Positions 8,479-17,515 of a stretch of 64,000 nucleotides of DNA are shown here, piece by piece. The translations under genes were made by a program, and so were the position numbers. Source of the stretch: Brevundimonas huaxiensis (GTDB taxonomy: Bacteria > Pseudomonadota > Alphaproteobacteria > Caulobacterales > Caulobacteraceae); assembly GCF_014218725.1 (NCBI RefSeq), contig NZ_JABBJE010000002.1, forward strand, positions 350,037 through 414,036. Reading direction: 5' to 3'. Position 1 is the stretch's first letter, and each line of letters begins with the position of its first letter. A model generated the notes under the pieces. The model saw only the letters and a list, made by a program, of their open reading frames with translations. It ran no database searches and had not been told where the DNA came from.

Positions 8479-9527
8479 GCTTTGATGTCCTTCAAGGCGG
8501 CGCGGAGGATGTCGCCGACGAAGGCGTCCTCCTTCAGAAAGGCGTCGTGGCCATAGAGCGAGGGCGCCTCGACGAAGCGCCACAGGGTCGGCAACCGCGC
8601 GGCCAGTTCGCGGATGTCGTCGATCGGCACCAGCCGGTCGGAGGTGAAGCCGATCAGGGTGACGGGGGTCGTGATGGCCTCGGGCGTCACGCTGTGGCGG
8701 TCCAGGGAATCGGACATCGACAGCCAGCGCGCCGGGGTGGTGTGGGTGCGGTAGGCCTGACCCCGCGCCGTCAGATAGTCGCAGACGGGATAGGCGCCGC
8801 CGACCGCGCTGGGCGCCGTGGTGTCGAAGCGGTCGTCGAACTCCTCGGCCGTGCGATAGGTGGTCATGGCCAGTTCGCGGGCCAGGGCGACGCCTTCTTC
8901 CGGACGGCCGGCGGCGACGGCGAACTGCAGGATGCGGCGCTGGATGCCGCGCCAGGCGGTGGCCTGAGGATGGGCGCGGTGGGCGGCCGACACGATGATC
9001 AGCTGCTCGGCCCAGTCGGGGAACAGTTCGGCGAAGGCCAGGCCGACCATGCCGCCGTAGGAGCAGCCGACGAAGGCGGCGACGCGCTCGATCTTCAGAT
9101 GGTTCAGCACCAGGGCAAGCAGGCGGGCCTGGTCCTGCGTGGTGATGGTGACGGCCTTGTCCAGGAACTCGGCGCCGGGGGCGAAATCGACGGCCAGAAC
9201 TTGCAGGCGGCTCAGATCGATGGGCCCGCGCACCGAAACGGCGCCCGACCACCAGCCCAGGCCGTTGGTTTCCGTCCGGTGGACGAAGCGGCCGGCCGAG
9301 ATGCCGCCGGCGACCACGACGACCGGCGCGCCGATCCGGCCATGCAGGCGGCCGACGATATTGGGCTGGTTCAGCTTTTCGCCCGAGGCGAGGCGGAAGT
9401 CGGCGGGAATGGGAACGATGACGTCGCGGGCGCCGCCGCGCTCACGCGTCGGTTCGCGGACAGGGGTGATGGCTGTCGCGCGGCGACAGTCGGGGTCTTC
9501 GAGCAGGGTGGTGTCGGCCAGGGTCAT
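8475..9527 (-). CDS. metX: Homoserine O-acyltransferase (MetX type)
   Basis: An alpha/beta-hydrolase-fold enzyme of 350 residues that activates homoserine by acetylation or succinylation for methionine synthesis. The nucleophile elbow is GCSYGGM. The acid is probably the Asp of GFTSDRLVP and the His is in YGHDAF near the C-terminus, the classical MetX triad. Acyl specificity cannot be read from the fold; many proteobacterial MetX proteins use succinyl-CoA. ATG 9527 lies about 77 bases after a SAM riboswitch. In that spacer CCGCATCG pairs with CGATGCGG directly before the start, which could act as a translation-blocking hairpin. Confidence 0.88.
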   Translation of the reverse strand: MTLADTTLLEDPDCRRATAITPVREPTRERGGARDVIVPIPADFRLASGEKLNQPNIVGRLHGRIGAPVVVVAGGISAGRFVHRTETNGLGWWSGAVSVRGPIDLSRLQVLAVDFAPGAEFLDKAVTITTQDQARLLALVLNHLKIERVAAFVGCSYGGMVGLAFAELFPDWAEQLIIVSAAHRAHPQATAWRGIQRRILQFAVAAGRPEEGVALARELAMTTYRTAEEFDDRFDTTAPSAVGGAYPVCDYLTARGQAYRTHTTPARWLSMSDSLDRHSVTPEAITTPVTLIGFTSDRLVPIDDIRELAARLPTLWRFVEAPSLYGHDAFLKEDAFVGDILRAALKDIKA

Positions 9528-9603
9528 CGTCGTTCCGCATCGTTCTCGCTCAGCAAGTCTCGATGCGGTGACAGAGCGTGGAGCGTCGTCTCGTCGATGC
9601 TCC

Positions 9604-9718
9604 ACTCATCTCTCGCGACCCCGAAGGACCCCGCAGGAGTTGGCACCGTTTCGAGCTGTGAGACCCGATGGTTGCCCCAGCGTCAAAGGGCCTAATCCCT
9701 CGGCTGGTCTTGATGAGT
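9604..9718 (-). promoter_or_regulatory. SAM riboswitch (S-box, SAM-I type)
   Basis: Read on the reverse strand, the element begins ACTCATCAAGACCAGC, then GAGGGATTAGGCCCTTTGA, GGGGCAACC, GGTGCCAACTCC and ends GATGAGT. These are the conserved blocks of the S-box: P1 (ACTCATC with GATGAGT), the GAGGGA/GGCCC core, the GCAACC pseudoknot partner region and GGTGCCAA. S-adenosylmethionine binding normally switches off the downstream gene, here metX-metB. The kink-turn segment is AAGACC rather than the commonest AAGAG form. There is no obvious T-rich terminator before metX, so control of translation through the hairpin next to the start is likely. Confidence 0.9.
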
Positions 9719-9822
9719 GACTTTACGTTGATGATCCGGGCGGCGCCGGTCAAGCGAAAAATTCAACCTCATTGATGACATCTGTCGACGCCGTGGGGGT
9801 GAAAACGCACCATAAGCGTCTT

Positions 9823-9854
9823 GTCGTGAAAAAATAATCCACGACGACTTGACA
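9823..9854 (+). promoter_or_regulatory. Inverted repeat and TTGACA -35-like box before the thr leader
   Basis: GTCGTG (9823-9828) and CACGAC (9840-9845) flank an A/T-rich spacer, and TTGACA lies at 9849-9854. No convincing -10 is seen about 17 bases later. This may be the promoter region of the threonine operon, with the repeat as a possible protein site. Confidence 0.3.
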
Positions 9855-9906
9855 GAGCGGGGGTCGTCCGATCACCCTGACATCAGATTTCAACCGGACC
9901 TGCCCT

Positions 9907-10047
9907 GTGCAACAGCGCTCGCTCATCGCCGAAGTTTCAACCGTCGCCGGCCTCGCCGCGACGCGTTTCGGCATGATCCTCGGCGGCGCGATTATCGGCG
10001 GCACCACCGGCACCACCACCATGCCCGAACGGGCGGGACGAGTTTAG
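9907..10047 (+). CDS. Threonine/isoleucine-rich leader peptide (attenuation control)
   Basis: A short frame runs from GTG 9907 (or ATG 9973, 24 residues) to TAG at 10045-10047. Its control region reads MILGGAIIGG then TTGTTTM, that is five Thr codons and three Ile codons within 17 codons, followed by PERAGRV. The bases coding the end of the peptide contain GGGCGGG (10031-10037), which can pair with CCCGCCC of the terminator 44 bases on. This is the arrangement of a ribosome-mediated attenuator: stalling at Thr/Ile codons would favour the antiterminator and expression of the downstream homoserine dehydrogenase. It is too short for normal ORF calling. Confidence 0.8.
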   Translation: MQQRSLIAEVSTVAGLAATRFGMILGGAIIGGTTGTTTMPERAGRV

Positions 10048-10079
10048 CGCGCCGAACCTCGGCAACCGCAGAACCCGAA

Positions 10080-10113
10080 CCCCGCCCGGTCCGCCAGGCG
10101 GGGTTTTTCTTTT
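10080..10113 (+). terminator. Attenuator / rho-independent terminator before thrA
   Basis: CCCCGCC (10080-10086) pairs with GGCGGGG (10097-10103), followed by TTTTTCTTTT. It stands 37 bases before the ATG of the aspartokinase-homoserine dehydrogenase gene and after the leader peptide stop. It therefore acts inside the operon leader rather than at the end of a gene. Confidence 0.88.
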
Positions 10114-10149
10114 CACCCCACCCCATCCCGACCTTTCCCGAGAACCCCG

Positions 10150-11901
10150 ATGTCCGCCCAACTCGCCGTCGTAGAAAAATCCGAAAGCCTCGATCCCAGC
10201 AGTCAGCCTTCACCAGACAGGGTTGGGCCCGAGGTCGTGGTGCTGAAGTTCGGCTCGTCCATCCTGCGCAGCCCGGCCGAGGCGCCGCTTGTCGCCTCGG
10301 CCGTCTACGGCCATGTGCGTGCGGGCCGAAAGGTGGTGGCGGTGGTCTCGGCCTTCGGCGGGGCGACGGACCGGTTGCTGGGCGAGGCGAGGGCGCTGGG
10401 TCTGGCCCATTCCAACGACCTGCTGCCCGGCTATGTGGCCCTGGGCGAGGAGAAGTCGGCGGCGCTCGTGGCCATCGCCTGCGACCGGATCGGCCTGGAC
10501 GCCTGCGCCCTGTCGGTGCGCGAACTGGGCATCGTGGCGGAGGGCGAGCCGGAGCATTCGCGACCCTGCGGCCTGCGACCCGACCATCTGAAACAGGCGC
10601 TGGATCGGCACGAGGTGGTGGTGGTGCCCGGGTTCGGCGCGGTGCGGCCGGACGGCAAGGTGGCCTTGCTGGGACGGGGCGGATCGGACCTGACGGCGGT
10701 GTTCCTCGCGGCCGAGCTGGGGCTGAAAAAGGTGCGGTTGGTCAAGGATGTGGACGGCCTCTATGACCACGACCCCAATGACAAGACGGCCCCGGCCCTG
10801 CGCTATCGCCGCGCCTCCTGGGACGTGGCGCGCAAGCTGGGCGGCGCTCTGGTCCAGCATGACGCCATCGACCTGGGCGAAAGCCGGGGGGTCGAGATCG
10901 AGGTGGCGGCGCTGGATCGCGCCGACGGCACGGTCATCGGCGACAAGTCGGCGCCGCCCGGCCCCGCGCCCGCCCTGCCGCCGCTGAAGGTCGCGGTCGC
11001 CGGGTGCGGCGTGGTCGGCGGCGGCGTTCTGGCCAAGCTGCTCGACGATCCTCGCTACGAGGTCGTGGGCGTGCTGGTGCGCAATCCGAAGAAGGCCCGC
11101 GACGTGGACTGTCCGGCCTCGTTGTTCACCTCCAACCCGGCGGACCTGTGGGCCAGGAAGCCCGACATCGTGCTGGAGGCCCTGTCGGAAGGCGAGGCGG
11201 GCCACGCGGTGATCCGCGCCGCGCTCGAGGCCGGCTGCGATGTCGCCAGCGCCAACAAACAGGCCGTCAGCCGCGATCCGGGCGGGCTGCAAGACCTGGC
11301 GAAAGCCAATGGCCGACGCATCTTCTGGTCGGCCTCGGTCGGGGGCGGATCGCCGATGATCGAGACGGTGCGCGCGGCCCGTGCGGCCGGCGAGGTGGTC
11401 GGCTTCGAGGCGGTGCTGAACGGCACGGTCAACTTCATGCTGGAGCGGTTGGGCGACGGCGCGGCCTTCAACGAAGCCTTGGCCGACGCGCGCGCGGCGG
11501 GCTTTGCGGAGGAGGACCCGTCCTCGGATCTGGAAGGTTTGGATGCGGCGGCCAAGGTGCGACTGCTGTGCCATGAGGCGTTCGGCCGCTCGCCCGACGG
11601 CGACGTGCCGCGCGACCACCTGACCGAAGCGACCTCGGCCGCCGGCGGGGTGCGCCAGATCGGCGCGGCTCATCTGAAGGACGGGGTGATCCGCCCGTCG
11701 GTGTCGCTGAACGCCGACCATGGCGATCCGCTGTTCTCGACCCTGCGCGGCGAGGGCAATGCGTTGAAGGTTTATGGCGCCGACGGCCGCGTCTGGCGCT
11801 GCCGGGGCCGGGGCGCCGGGCGTTGGGCCACGACCGAGAGCATCATGGCGGACCTGGCCGAGATCGTGCGTGCACGCCGCGCCGATGCGGGCCTAAACTA
11901 G
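10150..11901 (+). CDS. Aspartokinase-homoserine dehydrogenase fusion lacking ACT domains
   Basis: Residues about 25-275 are an amino-acid kinase domain starting VVVLKFGSSILR, with VVVPGFGAV and LLGRGGSDLTAV as in aspartokinases. Residues about 283-583 are a homoserine dehydrogenase: AVAGCGVVGGGV binds NAD(P), ANKQAVS and SASVGGGSPMIE are substrate-region motifs. Together they would make aspartyl phosphate and reduce the semialdehyde to homoserine. The protein has 583 residues against about 820 in E. coli ThrA; the two ACT (threonine-sensing) domains between the enzymes are absent. I infer control by leader attenuation instead of feedback inhibition. Activity of the kinase half is not proven by sequence. 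thrB follows after four bases. Confidence 0.85.
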   Translation: MSAQLAVVEKSESLDPSSQPSPDRVGPEVVVLKFGSSILRSPAEAPLVASAVYGHVRAGRKVVAVVSAFGGATDRLLGEARALGLAHSNDLLPGYVALGEEKSAALVAIACDRIGLDACALSVRELGIVAEGEPEHSRPCGLRPDHLKQALDRHEVVVVPGFGAVRPDGKVALLGRGGSDLTAVFLAAELGLKKVRLVKDVDGLYDHDPNDKTAPALRYRRASWDVARKLGGALVQHDAIDLGESRGVEIEVAALDRADGTVIGDKSAPPGPAPALPPLKVAVAGCGVVGGGVLAKLLDDPRYEVVGVLVRNPKKARDVDCPASLFTSNPADLWARKPDIVLEALSEGEAGHAVIRAALEAGCDVASANKQAVSRDPGGLQDLAKANGRRIFWSASVGGGSPMIETVRAARAAGEVVGFEAVLNGTVNFMLERLGDGAAFNEALADARAAGFAEEDPSSDLEGLDAAAKVRLLCHEAFGRSPDGDVPRDHLTEATSAAGGVRQIGAAHLKDGVIRPSVSLNADHGDPLFSTLRGEGNALKVYGADGRVWRCRGRGAGRWATTESIMADLAEIVRARRADAGLN

Positions 11902-11905
11902 AGCC

Positions 11906-12859
11906 ATGGCCGTCTTCACCCCCGTTTCCATCGCCGACGCCCAGGCGTTCCTGGTCGGCTACGACATCGGCGAGGTGGTCGAGCTGACGGCCATCGCCGA
12001 GGGTGTGGAGAACACCAACTATCGGCTGGACACGACACGCGGTCGGTTCGTCCTGACCCTGTTCGAGGGTCGGACGGACGAGGCGTCGCTGCCGTTCTGC
12101 CTGGGGCTGACGGCGCATCTGGCGGCGCGCGGCTTTCCTTGCCCGACGCCGATCGAGGACCGGTCGGGAGCCTGGCTTGGACGACTGAACGGCCGGGCGG
12201 CGGCGGTGATCGAATGGAAGACCGGCGCCTGGCTGCGCACGCCGTCATCGGCCGATCAGGCGGCGGCCGGCGCCGTGCTGGCGAGGCTTCATCTGACGGC
12301 GGCCGACTTCGATCTGAAACGGGTCAATCCGGTCGGGCCGGCCATGTGGCGTCGGTTGGTCGATCGCTGCGCCGAGGGGGAAGAGCGGTCGTCCGACGCG
12401 GATCGCGCGTTGTTGAGACAGGTCCAGGCGACGCTGGCGCGCTTGGGCGATCCCTTTACGACCGATCTGCCGGGCGGGGCGATCCATGCCGACTATTTCC
12501 CCGACAATTTGCTGTTCGAGGACGGCGCCGTTTCGGCGGTGATCGACTTCTATTTCGGCTGCACCGGCGCCTTCGCCTATGACCTCGCCATCGCCCTGTC
12601 GGCCTGGGGTTTCGACGCAGAGGGGCGGGCCATGCCGGACGCCCTGGCGGCCTTCCAGGGCGGCTATGAGTCCGTGCGGCCGCTGAACGCCGCCGAGCGG
12701 GAAGCCTTGCCGCGCCTGGGCGAAGCGGCGGCCCTGCGGTTCACTGTGACACGGCTGCATGACCGCATTTTCCACGATCCCGCCAATCTGGTGACGCCCA
12801 AGGATCCGGCGGTCTTCCTGCGTCGGATGGACCACTGGCGCGCGACCGAGCCGGCCTGA
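11906..12859 (+). CDS. thrB: Homoserine kinase (APH-fold type)
   Basis: The 317-residue product phosphorylates homoserine in threonine synthesis. It belongs to the aminoglycoside-phosphotransferase-like ThrB family of alphaproteobacteria, unrelated to the GHMP-type enzyme of E. coli. Landmarks: EGVENTNYRL near the N-terminus, the catalytic loop IHADYFPDNLLF, and the metal-binding AVIDFYFGC. The start lies four bases after the upstream gene, so both are one operon behind the leader peptide. In many alphaproteobacteria thrB sits beside ispH and rnhA instead; the linkage to the fusion gene here is less usual. Confidence 0.92.
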   Translation: MAVFTPVSIADAQAFLVGYDIGEVVELTAIAEGVENTNYRLDTTRGRFVLTLFEGRTDEASLPFCLGLTAHLAARGFPCPTPIEDRSGAWLGRLNGRAAAVIEWKTGAWLRTPSSADQAAAGAVLARLHLTAADFDLKRVNPVGPAMWRRLVDRCAEGEERSSDADRALLRQVQATLARLGDPFTTDLPGGAIHADYFPDNLLFEDGAVSAVIDFYFGCTGAFAYDLAIALSAWGFDAEGRAMPDALAAFQGGYESVRPLNAAEREALPRLGEAAALRFTVTRLHDRIFHDPANLVTPKDPAVFLRRMDHWRATEPA

Positions 12860-12952
12860 GGCGCCTGCGCGGCTTCGTCGCTGGAACCGAAAGCTTGGCC
12901 GGGATTTTGATGGTGCAACGGCGAAGTCCGCCGCTCCCCGAGGACGAAGATC

Positions 12953-13267
12953 ATGACTGACGAAACCATCAACGGCGCCGCCTCGCAGGCGCAAGGCAAG
13001 TTCCAAAAAGGCGTCGGCAAGTTGGTCGGCGACCAGAAGATGCAGGTCGAAGGCGCCTATAACGACGCCAAGGGCCGCTCGCTGGAAACCTTCGGCAAGG
13101 CGATGGATTCGGTCGATCGCCTGGTCGAAAAGGTCCCCGCCGACTACCGCGACAAGGCCCGCGCCGTCGCAGCCGAAGCGCGCAAGCGTCCGCTGGTCAC
13201 GACCCTGTCGGTCGCCGGCGTCGGCCTGCTTCTGCTGCGCGCCCTGACCGGCGGCGGTCGTCGCTAA
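12953..13267 (+). CDS. CsbD-like stress protein with C-terminal membrane anchor
   Basis: A 104-residue product. The N-terminal half has the CsbD/YjbJ pattern (INGAASQAQGKFQKGVGKLVGD), a helical, charged stress-response fold of unknown activity. A middle helix with VDRLVEKVPADYRDKA follows, and the end (PLVTTLSVAGVGLLLLRAL) is hydrophobic and probably anchors the protein in the membrane. CsbD relatives are often induced by the general stress response. The run GAGGACGAAGATC before the ATG is a poor binding site. It sits between thrB and the convergent thrC and is probably unrelated to threonine synthesis. Confidence 0.75.
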   Translation: MTDETINGAASQAQGKFQKGVGKLVGDQKMQVEGAYNDAKGRSLETFGKAMDSVDRLVEKVPADYRDKARAVAAEARKRPLVTTLSVAGVGLLLLRALTGGGRR

Positions 13268-13274
13268 GACGTGT

Positions 13275-14669
13275 CTAGTGGCGGTCTGAAAAGGCCGCCA
13301 CGGCGTCACGCGTCGCGTCCATCGTCCCATCGACGATCGTCAACCGCTCGGGCTTGTCGCCCAGGGCGGCGATGACGTTTGCGGGTTCGGGTTCGAAGCC
13401 CAGGACGTTCGAGACGAAGTCGCCGAACTTGGACGGGTGGGCGGTGGACAAAGCGACGACGGGGCCTTTCGAGCGGTCCTGGCGACGCGCGGCGGCCAGC
13501 GCCACAGCCGTGTGCGGGCACACGACGCGCTCCCAGGCCTGATGGGCGTGGGCGATCTCGGCGCGCGTCTCGTCCTCGTCGATGGAGACCGCCGAGACCT
13601 GGTTGCGCAGGGCGGTGAGAAGGTCCGGATCGAAGGCGACGGCGCCGTCGCGGGCAAAGGTTTCGAACACCCCGCGCGTCGCCTCGGCGTCGCGGCTCGT
13701 CGCCTCGAACACCAGCCGCTCGAAGTTGGACGGCGCCTGAACATCCATGGAGACGCTGCCGCTTTCGACCGCCGGACGGCGCGAATACAGGCCGTCGTTC
13801 AGCGCGCGGGCCAGGGCGTCGTTCTGGTTCACCGCCGCGACGAAGCCTTCGGACGGCAGGCCCATTTTCGTAGCGGCGATGCCGGCGAAGGCGTCGCCGA
13901 AATTGCCCGTCGGCACGACGAAGGTCGCGGCTCCGCCCAACTGGGCCGTGGCGGAAACGTAGTAGGGGATTTGGCCGGCCAGCCGCGCCCAATTGATCGA
14001 ATTGACCGAAGACAGGCGGCCGCGTTCACGCAAGGCCTCGTCGGCCAGCAGGCCCTTCACCAGACGCTGGCAGTCGTCGAAATCACCGCGGACGGCCAGG
14101 TTCAGGACATTGTCGGCCTCGACCGTCGTCATCTGTTTGCGCTGAACCGGCGAGACGCGGTCCAGCGGGTGAAGCACGACCAGATCGACCGACTTGGCGC
14201 CGGCGAAGGCGCGCACGGCGGCGGCGCCGGTGTCGCCCGAGGTGGCGGTCAGAATGGTCAGGCGCTCGCCCGAGGCGGCCAGGGCCTCGTCCGTCAGGCT
14301 GGCGACCAGCTGCATCGCCAGGTCCTTGAAGGCGGCGGTCGGGCCGTGGAACAGCTCCAGCACGAACAGGCCCGGCTCCAGCTCGACCAAAGGCGTAACC
14401 AGCGGATGGTCGAACCCGGCGGTCAGTCGGTCCAGCGCGCGCTCCAGCGCGCCGTCGGGCAGGGCGTCGCCGATGAAGGGGGCGATGGCTCGCAGCGCGA
14501 TCGCCTTGTAGTCGGCCGTTCCGGTCCAGGCGGCGGGCGACAGGCTGGGCCAGGCGGTCGGCATATAGAGGCCGCCGTCGGGCGCGATGCCGCGCAGCAG
14601 GGCGTCGGCGAAACCGGTTTCGGAAGATTGGCCTCGGGTCGAGACGTAGCGGGCGCTGGAGGTGCTCAT
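13275..14669 (-). CDS. thrC: Threonine synthase
   Basis: Converts O-phosphohomoserine to threonine with PLP. The 464-residue product has the N-terminal MSTSSARYVSTRGQ signature, the PLP lysine in FHGPTAAFKDLAMQ, the ATSGDTGAAA phosphate site and VVPTGNFGDA. Length is normal for the fold II long-form enzyme of proteobacteria. I start at ATG 14669; the frame is open further upstream but without similarity. It points towards thrB-CsbD and so is not part of the leader-controlled operon; no attenuator is seen upstream. In many alphaproteobacteria thrC lies between surf1 and the M16 peptidase gene; here it does not. Confidence 0.95.
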   Translation of the reverse strand: MSTSSARYVSTRGQSSETGFADALLRGIAPDGGLYMPTAWPSLSPAAWTGTADYKAIALRAIAPFIGDALPDGALERALDRLTAGFDHPLVTPLVELEPGLFVLELFHGPTAAFKDLAMQLVASLTDEALAASGERLTILTATSGDTGAAAVRAFAGAKSVDLVVLHPLDRVSPVQRKQMTTVEADNVLNLAVRGDFDDCQRLVKGLLADEALRERGRLSSVNSINWARLAGQIPYYVSATAQLGGAATFVVPTGNFGDAFAGIAATKMGLPSEGFVAAVNQNDALARALNDGLYSRRPAVESGSVSMDVQAPSNFERLVFEATSRDAEATRGVFETFARDGAVAFDPDLLTALRNQVSAVSIDEDETRAEIAHAHQAWERVVCPHTAVALAAARRQDRSKGPVVALSTAHPSKFGDFVSNVLGFEPEPANVIAALGDKPERLTIVDGTMDATRDAVAAFSDRH

Positions 14670-14880
14670 GACGCCGATGGTCGTAGCCAGACGAGGCGGC
14701 GGCGTCACCCGCTTTCTGGATGATTTTGTCGGGTTTTCGCGGGCTGTGGCCCGACAATCCGCGTCCGGGCGTAGAAGTGGTGGTTCAGGCGCATATTTTT
14801 GCCGCCTTGTGTGCAATGTCGTCGGTCCTGCCTGAGGGGTTGCGACATCGCCCCGCTGGCGCGGATCGCCGCGACGGTCC

Positions 14881-15837
14881 ATGTCAGGAACCATGAGACG
14901 ACGCGATCTTCTGATCCGGCTGGGGCTGGTCGCCGGCGGGGTGGGCGGCGCCTGGTGGCTGCGCGACCATGTGGTCTGGCGCGGGCCGACGGTCGCCTTC
15001 GCCGCGAACGGCTCCAGCGGCTGGCTGCCCTATGCCGAGCCGCGCGCGCCGACCCCGACGGTCGAGGTGATGGTCAACGGACAGACCGTGCGGGCCCTGA
15101 TCGATTCCGGGGCGCAGTATTCGGTCATTGATCGGTCGCTGGTCGAGCGGCTGGGCCTGACCAACGTCTTCAACATCCCGATGGTGGCTTACGGCGTCGG
15201 CGGCGACGCGCAGGTCGGACGCGGGACGACGCTGGATGTGGCGATCGGCGGCTTGCGGCTGACCGGATTACGCGCGGCGATCCTCGGCCTGGGCCCGCTG
15301 GCCGGCGATCAGGGATTGGGCGCGGCGCTGATCTTGGGGCAGGACGTGCTGCGCGAACTGGTACTGGAGCTGGATACGGCCGAGCATCGGGTCCGGTTCC
15401 TGCCGCGCGAGGGCTGGACGCCGCCGTCGTCGCTGAAACCTGTGCCGGTGACGCGCGCGGGCAAGGCCTTGCAGGCGGGCATCACCCTGGAAGGGGCGAC
15501 GGTCAGTGCGGTGATCGACACCGGCGCCTCGGCCGTGCTGGCCGTCACGCGCGAGACGGCCGAGGCCGCCGGACTGCTGGACGGGCGCGAACGCACGCCG
15601 GGCCAGAGCATCGTCCTGGGCGGCACGGTGCGCGCCGAGACCGTCGTCGTGCGCACCCTGACCATCGGCGACGAACTGTATCGTCAGGCGGCGGTCGCCA
15701 TCTATGACGACGTCGCGGTGCCGGGCTTCCCCAAGGCCCTGATCGGCATGGCCGCTTTCGAGAACCGCCGGCTTGCACTGGACCTGGGCGGCCCCGGCCT
15801 GTTTGTCGAACGGCCGATGGAGATCACGGTCGGCTAG
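14881..15837 (+). CDS. Retropepsin-like aspartic protease, exported or membrane-anchored
   Basis: The 318-residue product begins MRRRDLLIRLGLVAGG, a basic then hydrophobic segment that could be a Tat-like signal or an N-terminal anchor. Two homologous halves follow, each with an aspartyl-protease active-site motif: ALIDSGAQYS near residue 78 and AVIDTGASAV near residue 206. Each half ends in a hydrophobic ILGQD or LIGMA strand. The pair suggests one internal dimer like pepsin but built from retropepsin folds. Substrate unknown. ATG 14881 and 14893 are both possible starts; the second gives the cleaner signal. Confidence 0.75.
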   Translation: MSGTMRRRDLLIRLGLVAGGVGGAWWLRDHVVWRGPTVAFAANGSSGWLPYAEPRAPTPTVEVMVNGQTVRALIDSGAQYSVIDRSLVERLGLTNVFNIPMVAYGVGGDAQVGRGTTLDVAIGGLRLTGLRAAILGLGPLAGDQGLGAALILGQDVLRELVLELDTAEHRVRFLPREGWTPPSSLKPVPVTRAGKALQAGITLEGATVSAVIDTGASAVLAVTRETAEAAGLLDGRERTPGQSIVLGGTVRAETVVVRTLTIGDELYRQAAVAIYDDVAVPGFPKALIGMAAFENRRLALDLGGPGLFVERPMEITVG

Positions 15838-15841
15838 GCGA

Positions 15842-17479
15842 TCAGCCCGCCAGAGCCGTCTCCACAACGGTCCTGGCCTCGGCCTGGACGGTCGCCAGGT
15901 GGTCGGGGCCGAGGAAGGATTCGGCGTAGATCTTGTAGACATCCTCGGTGCCCGAGGGGCGGGCGGCGAACCAGGCGTCGGCGGTGACGACCTTCAGTCC
16001 GCCGATGGCCTCGCCGTTGCCGGGCGCCTTCGTCAGGATGTCGGTGATCGGCTGACCGGCCAAGGTGGTCGCGGTCACGTCAGAGGGGCTGAGGGCGGCA
16101 AGCCGGGCCTTTTCCGCGCGATTGGCCGGAGCATCGACGCGGGCATAGGCGGGGGCCCCGTACTGGTCGGTCAGGCCGGCGTAGAGCTGGCTGGCGCTGC
16201 TTCCCGTGCGGGCCTGGATCTCGGCGGCCAGCAGGCACAGCAGGATGCCGTCCTTGTCGGTCGTCCACACCGTGCCGTCGTGGCGCAGGAACGAGGCCCC
16301 GGCCGATTCCTCGCCGCCGAAACCGACGGTTCCGTCCAAGAGGCCGGGCACGAAATGTTTGAAGCCGACGGGAACTTCCAGCAGGCGGCGACCCAGGCCG
16401 GCGACGACTCGGTCGATCATGGACGATGAGACCAGGGTCTTGCCCACCGCCACGTCCGCGCCCCAGCCGGATCGGTTGGCGAACAGATAGGCGATGGCGG
16501 TGGCCAGGAAATGGTTGGGGTTCATCAAGCCAGCGTCAGGTGTGACGATGCCGTGGCGATCCGCGTCGGCGTCGTTGCCGAAGGCGACATCATAGGCCGA
16601 GCCGCCCTTCATCATGCCGATCAGACCGGCCATTGCGCTGGGCGAGGAGCAGTCCATACGGATCTTGCCGTCGGCGTCCAGCGGCATGAAGGCCCAGCGC
16701 GCATCGACGGCGTCGTTGACGACGGTCAGGTCCAGTCGGTGGCGCTCAGCGATCTCGCCCCAATAGGCCACGGCCGCACCGCCCAGCGGATCGGCGCCGA
16801 TGCGGACGCCGGCGTTGCGGATGGCGTCCAGGTCCAGCACGTTGGGCAGGTCGTCGATATAGGCGGGCAGGTAGTCGAACCGGCCCGCCGCCGCATGCGC
16901 CTGGGCGAAGGGAATGCGGCGCACCTCGGTAAGGCCACCTTCGATCAGCTGGTTGGCGCGGGCGGCGATGGCGGATGTGGCCTCGCCCCCGGCCGGGCCG
17001 CCGGAGGGGGGATTGTATTTGATGCCGCCGTCGCGGGGCGGATTGTGCGAAGGCGTGATCAGGACGCCGTCCGCTTGACGCGCATTCGCCCGGTTGTGGG
17101 TCAGGATGGCGTGCGAAACGGCCGGCGTGGGGGTGAAGCCGTCGCGGGCGTCGATCAGCACCTCGACCCCATTGGGGATCAACACCTCCAGCGTCGTGCG
17201 GAAGGCCGGCTCGGACAGGGCGTGGGTGTCGCGACCGAGAAAAAGCGGGCCGTCGACGCCCTGGGCTGCGCGGTATTCGGCGATCGCCTGGGCGATGGCC
17301 AGGATGTGCGCCTGATTGAAAGCGCCGTCCAGGCTGGAGCCCCGGTGGCCCGAGGTGCCGAAGACGACCCGCTGCTGAGGATCGCCCATGTCGGGCCGGG
17401 TCGTCTCATAGGCGCCGAGCAGGGCGTCGAGATCGATCAGGTCTTCGGGGCGTGCGGTCGTGCCGGCGCGGTCATGCAT
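15842..17479 (-). CDS. pgm: Phosphoglucomutase (alpha-D-glucose phosphate-specific)
   Basis: Interconverts glucose-1-phosphate and glucose-6-phosphate, feeding UDP-glucose and glycogen. The 545-residue product shows [13 protein letters not shown] (substrate), the phosphoserine loop [14 protein letters not shown], the Mg-binding DADADRHG and the phosphate-binding [12 protein letters not shown] at the C-terminus. Length matches E. coli Pgm. It is transcribed against the protease gene with only four bases between the stops. UDP-glucose made from its product is the substrate of GalE in this window, although the genes are far apart. Confidence 0.95.
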   Translation of the reverse strand: MHDRAGTTARPEDLIDLDALLGAYETTRPDMGDPQQRVVFGTSGHRGSSLDGAFNQAHILAIAQAIAEYRAAQGVDGPLFLGRDTHALSEPAFRTTLEVLIPNGVEVLIDARDGFTPTPAVSHAILTHNRANARQADGVLITPSHNPPRDGGIKYNPPSGGPAGGEATSAIAARANQLIEGGLTEVRRIPFAQAHAAAGRFDYLPAYIDDLPNVLDLDAIRNAGVRIGADPLGGAAVAYWGEIAERHRLDLTVVNDAVDARWAFMPLDADGKIRMDCSSPSAMAGLIGMMKGGSAYDVAFGNDADADRHGIVTPDAGLMNPNHFLATAIAYLFANRSGWGADVAVGKTLVSSSMIDRVVAGLGRRLLEVPVGFKHFVPGLLDGTVGFGGEESAGASFLRHDGTVWTTDKDGILLCLLAAEIQARTGSSASQLYAGLTDQYGAPAYARVDAPANRAEKARLAALSPSDVTATTLAGQPITDILTKAPGNGEAIGGLKVVTADAWFAARPSGTEDVYKIYAESFLGPDHLATVQAEARTVVETALAG

Positions 17480-17515
17480 CGTCAGTCAATCAATCGTTCT
17501 GAAGGGGCGCTGCGA

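Noticed and set aside
7264..9695. Two long plus-strand frames opposite metB and metX
   Set aside because: Shadow frames; the minus strand has the riboswitch and both enzyme families.
9849..9880. Full sigma70-like promoter for the threonine operon
   Set aside because: TTGACA is present but no acceptable -10 box follows; only listed as a possible -35 site.
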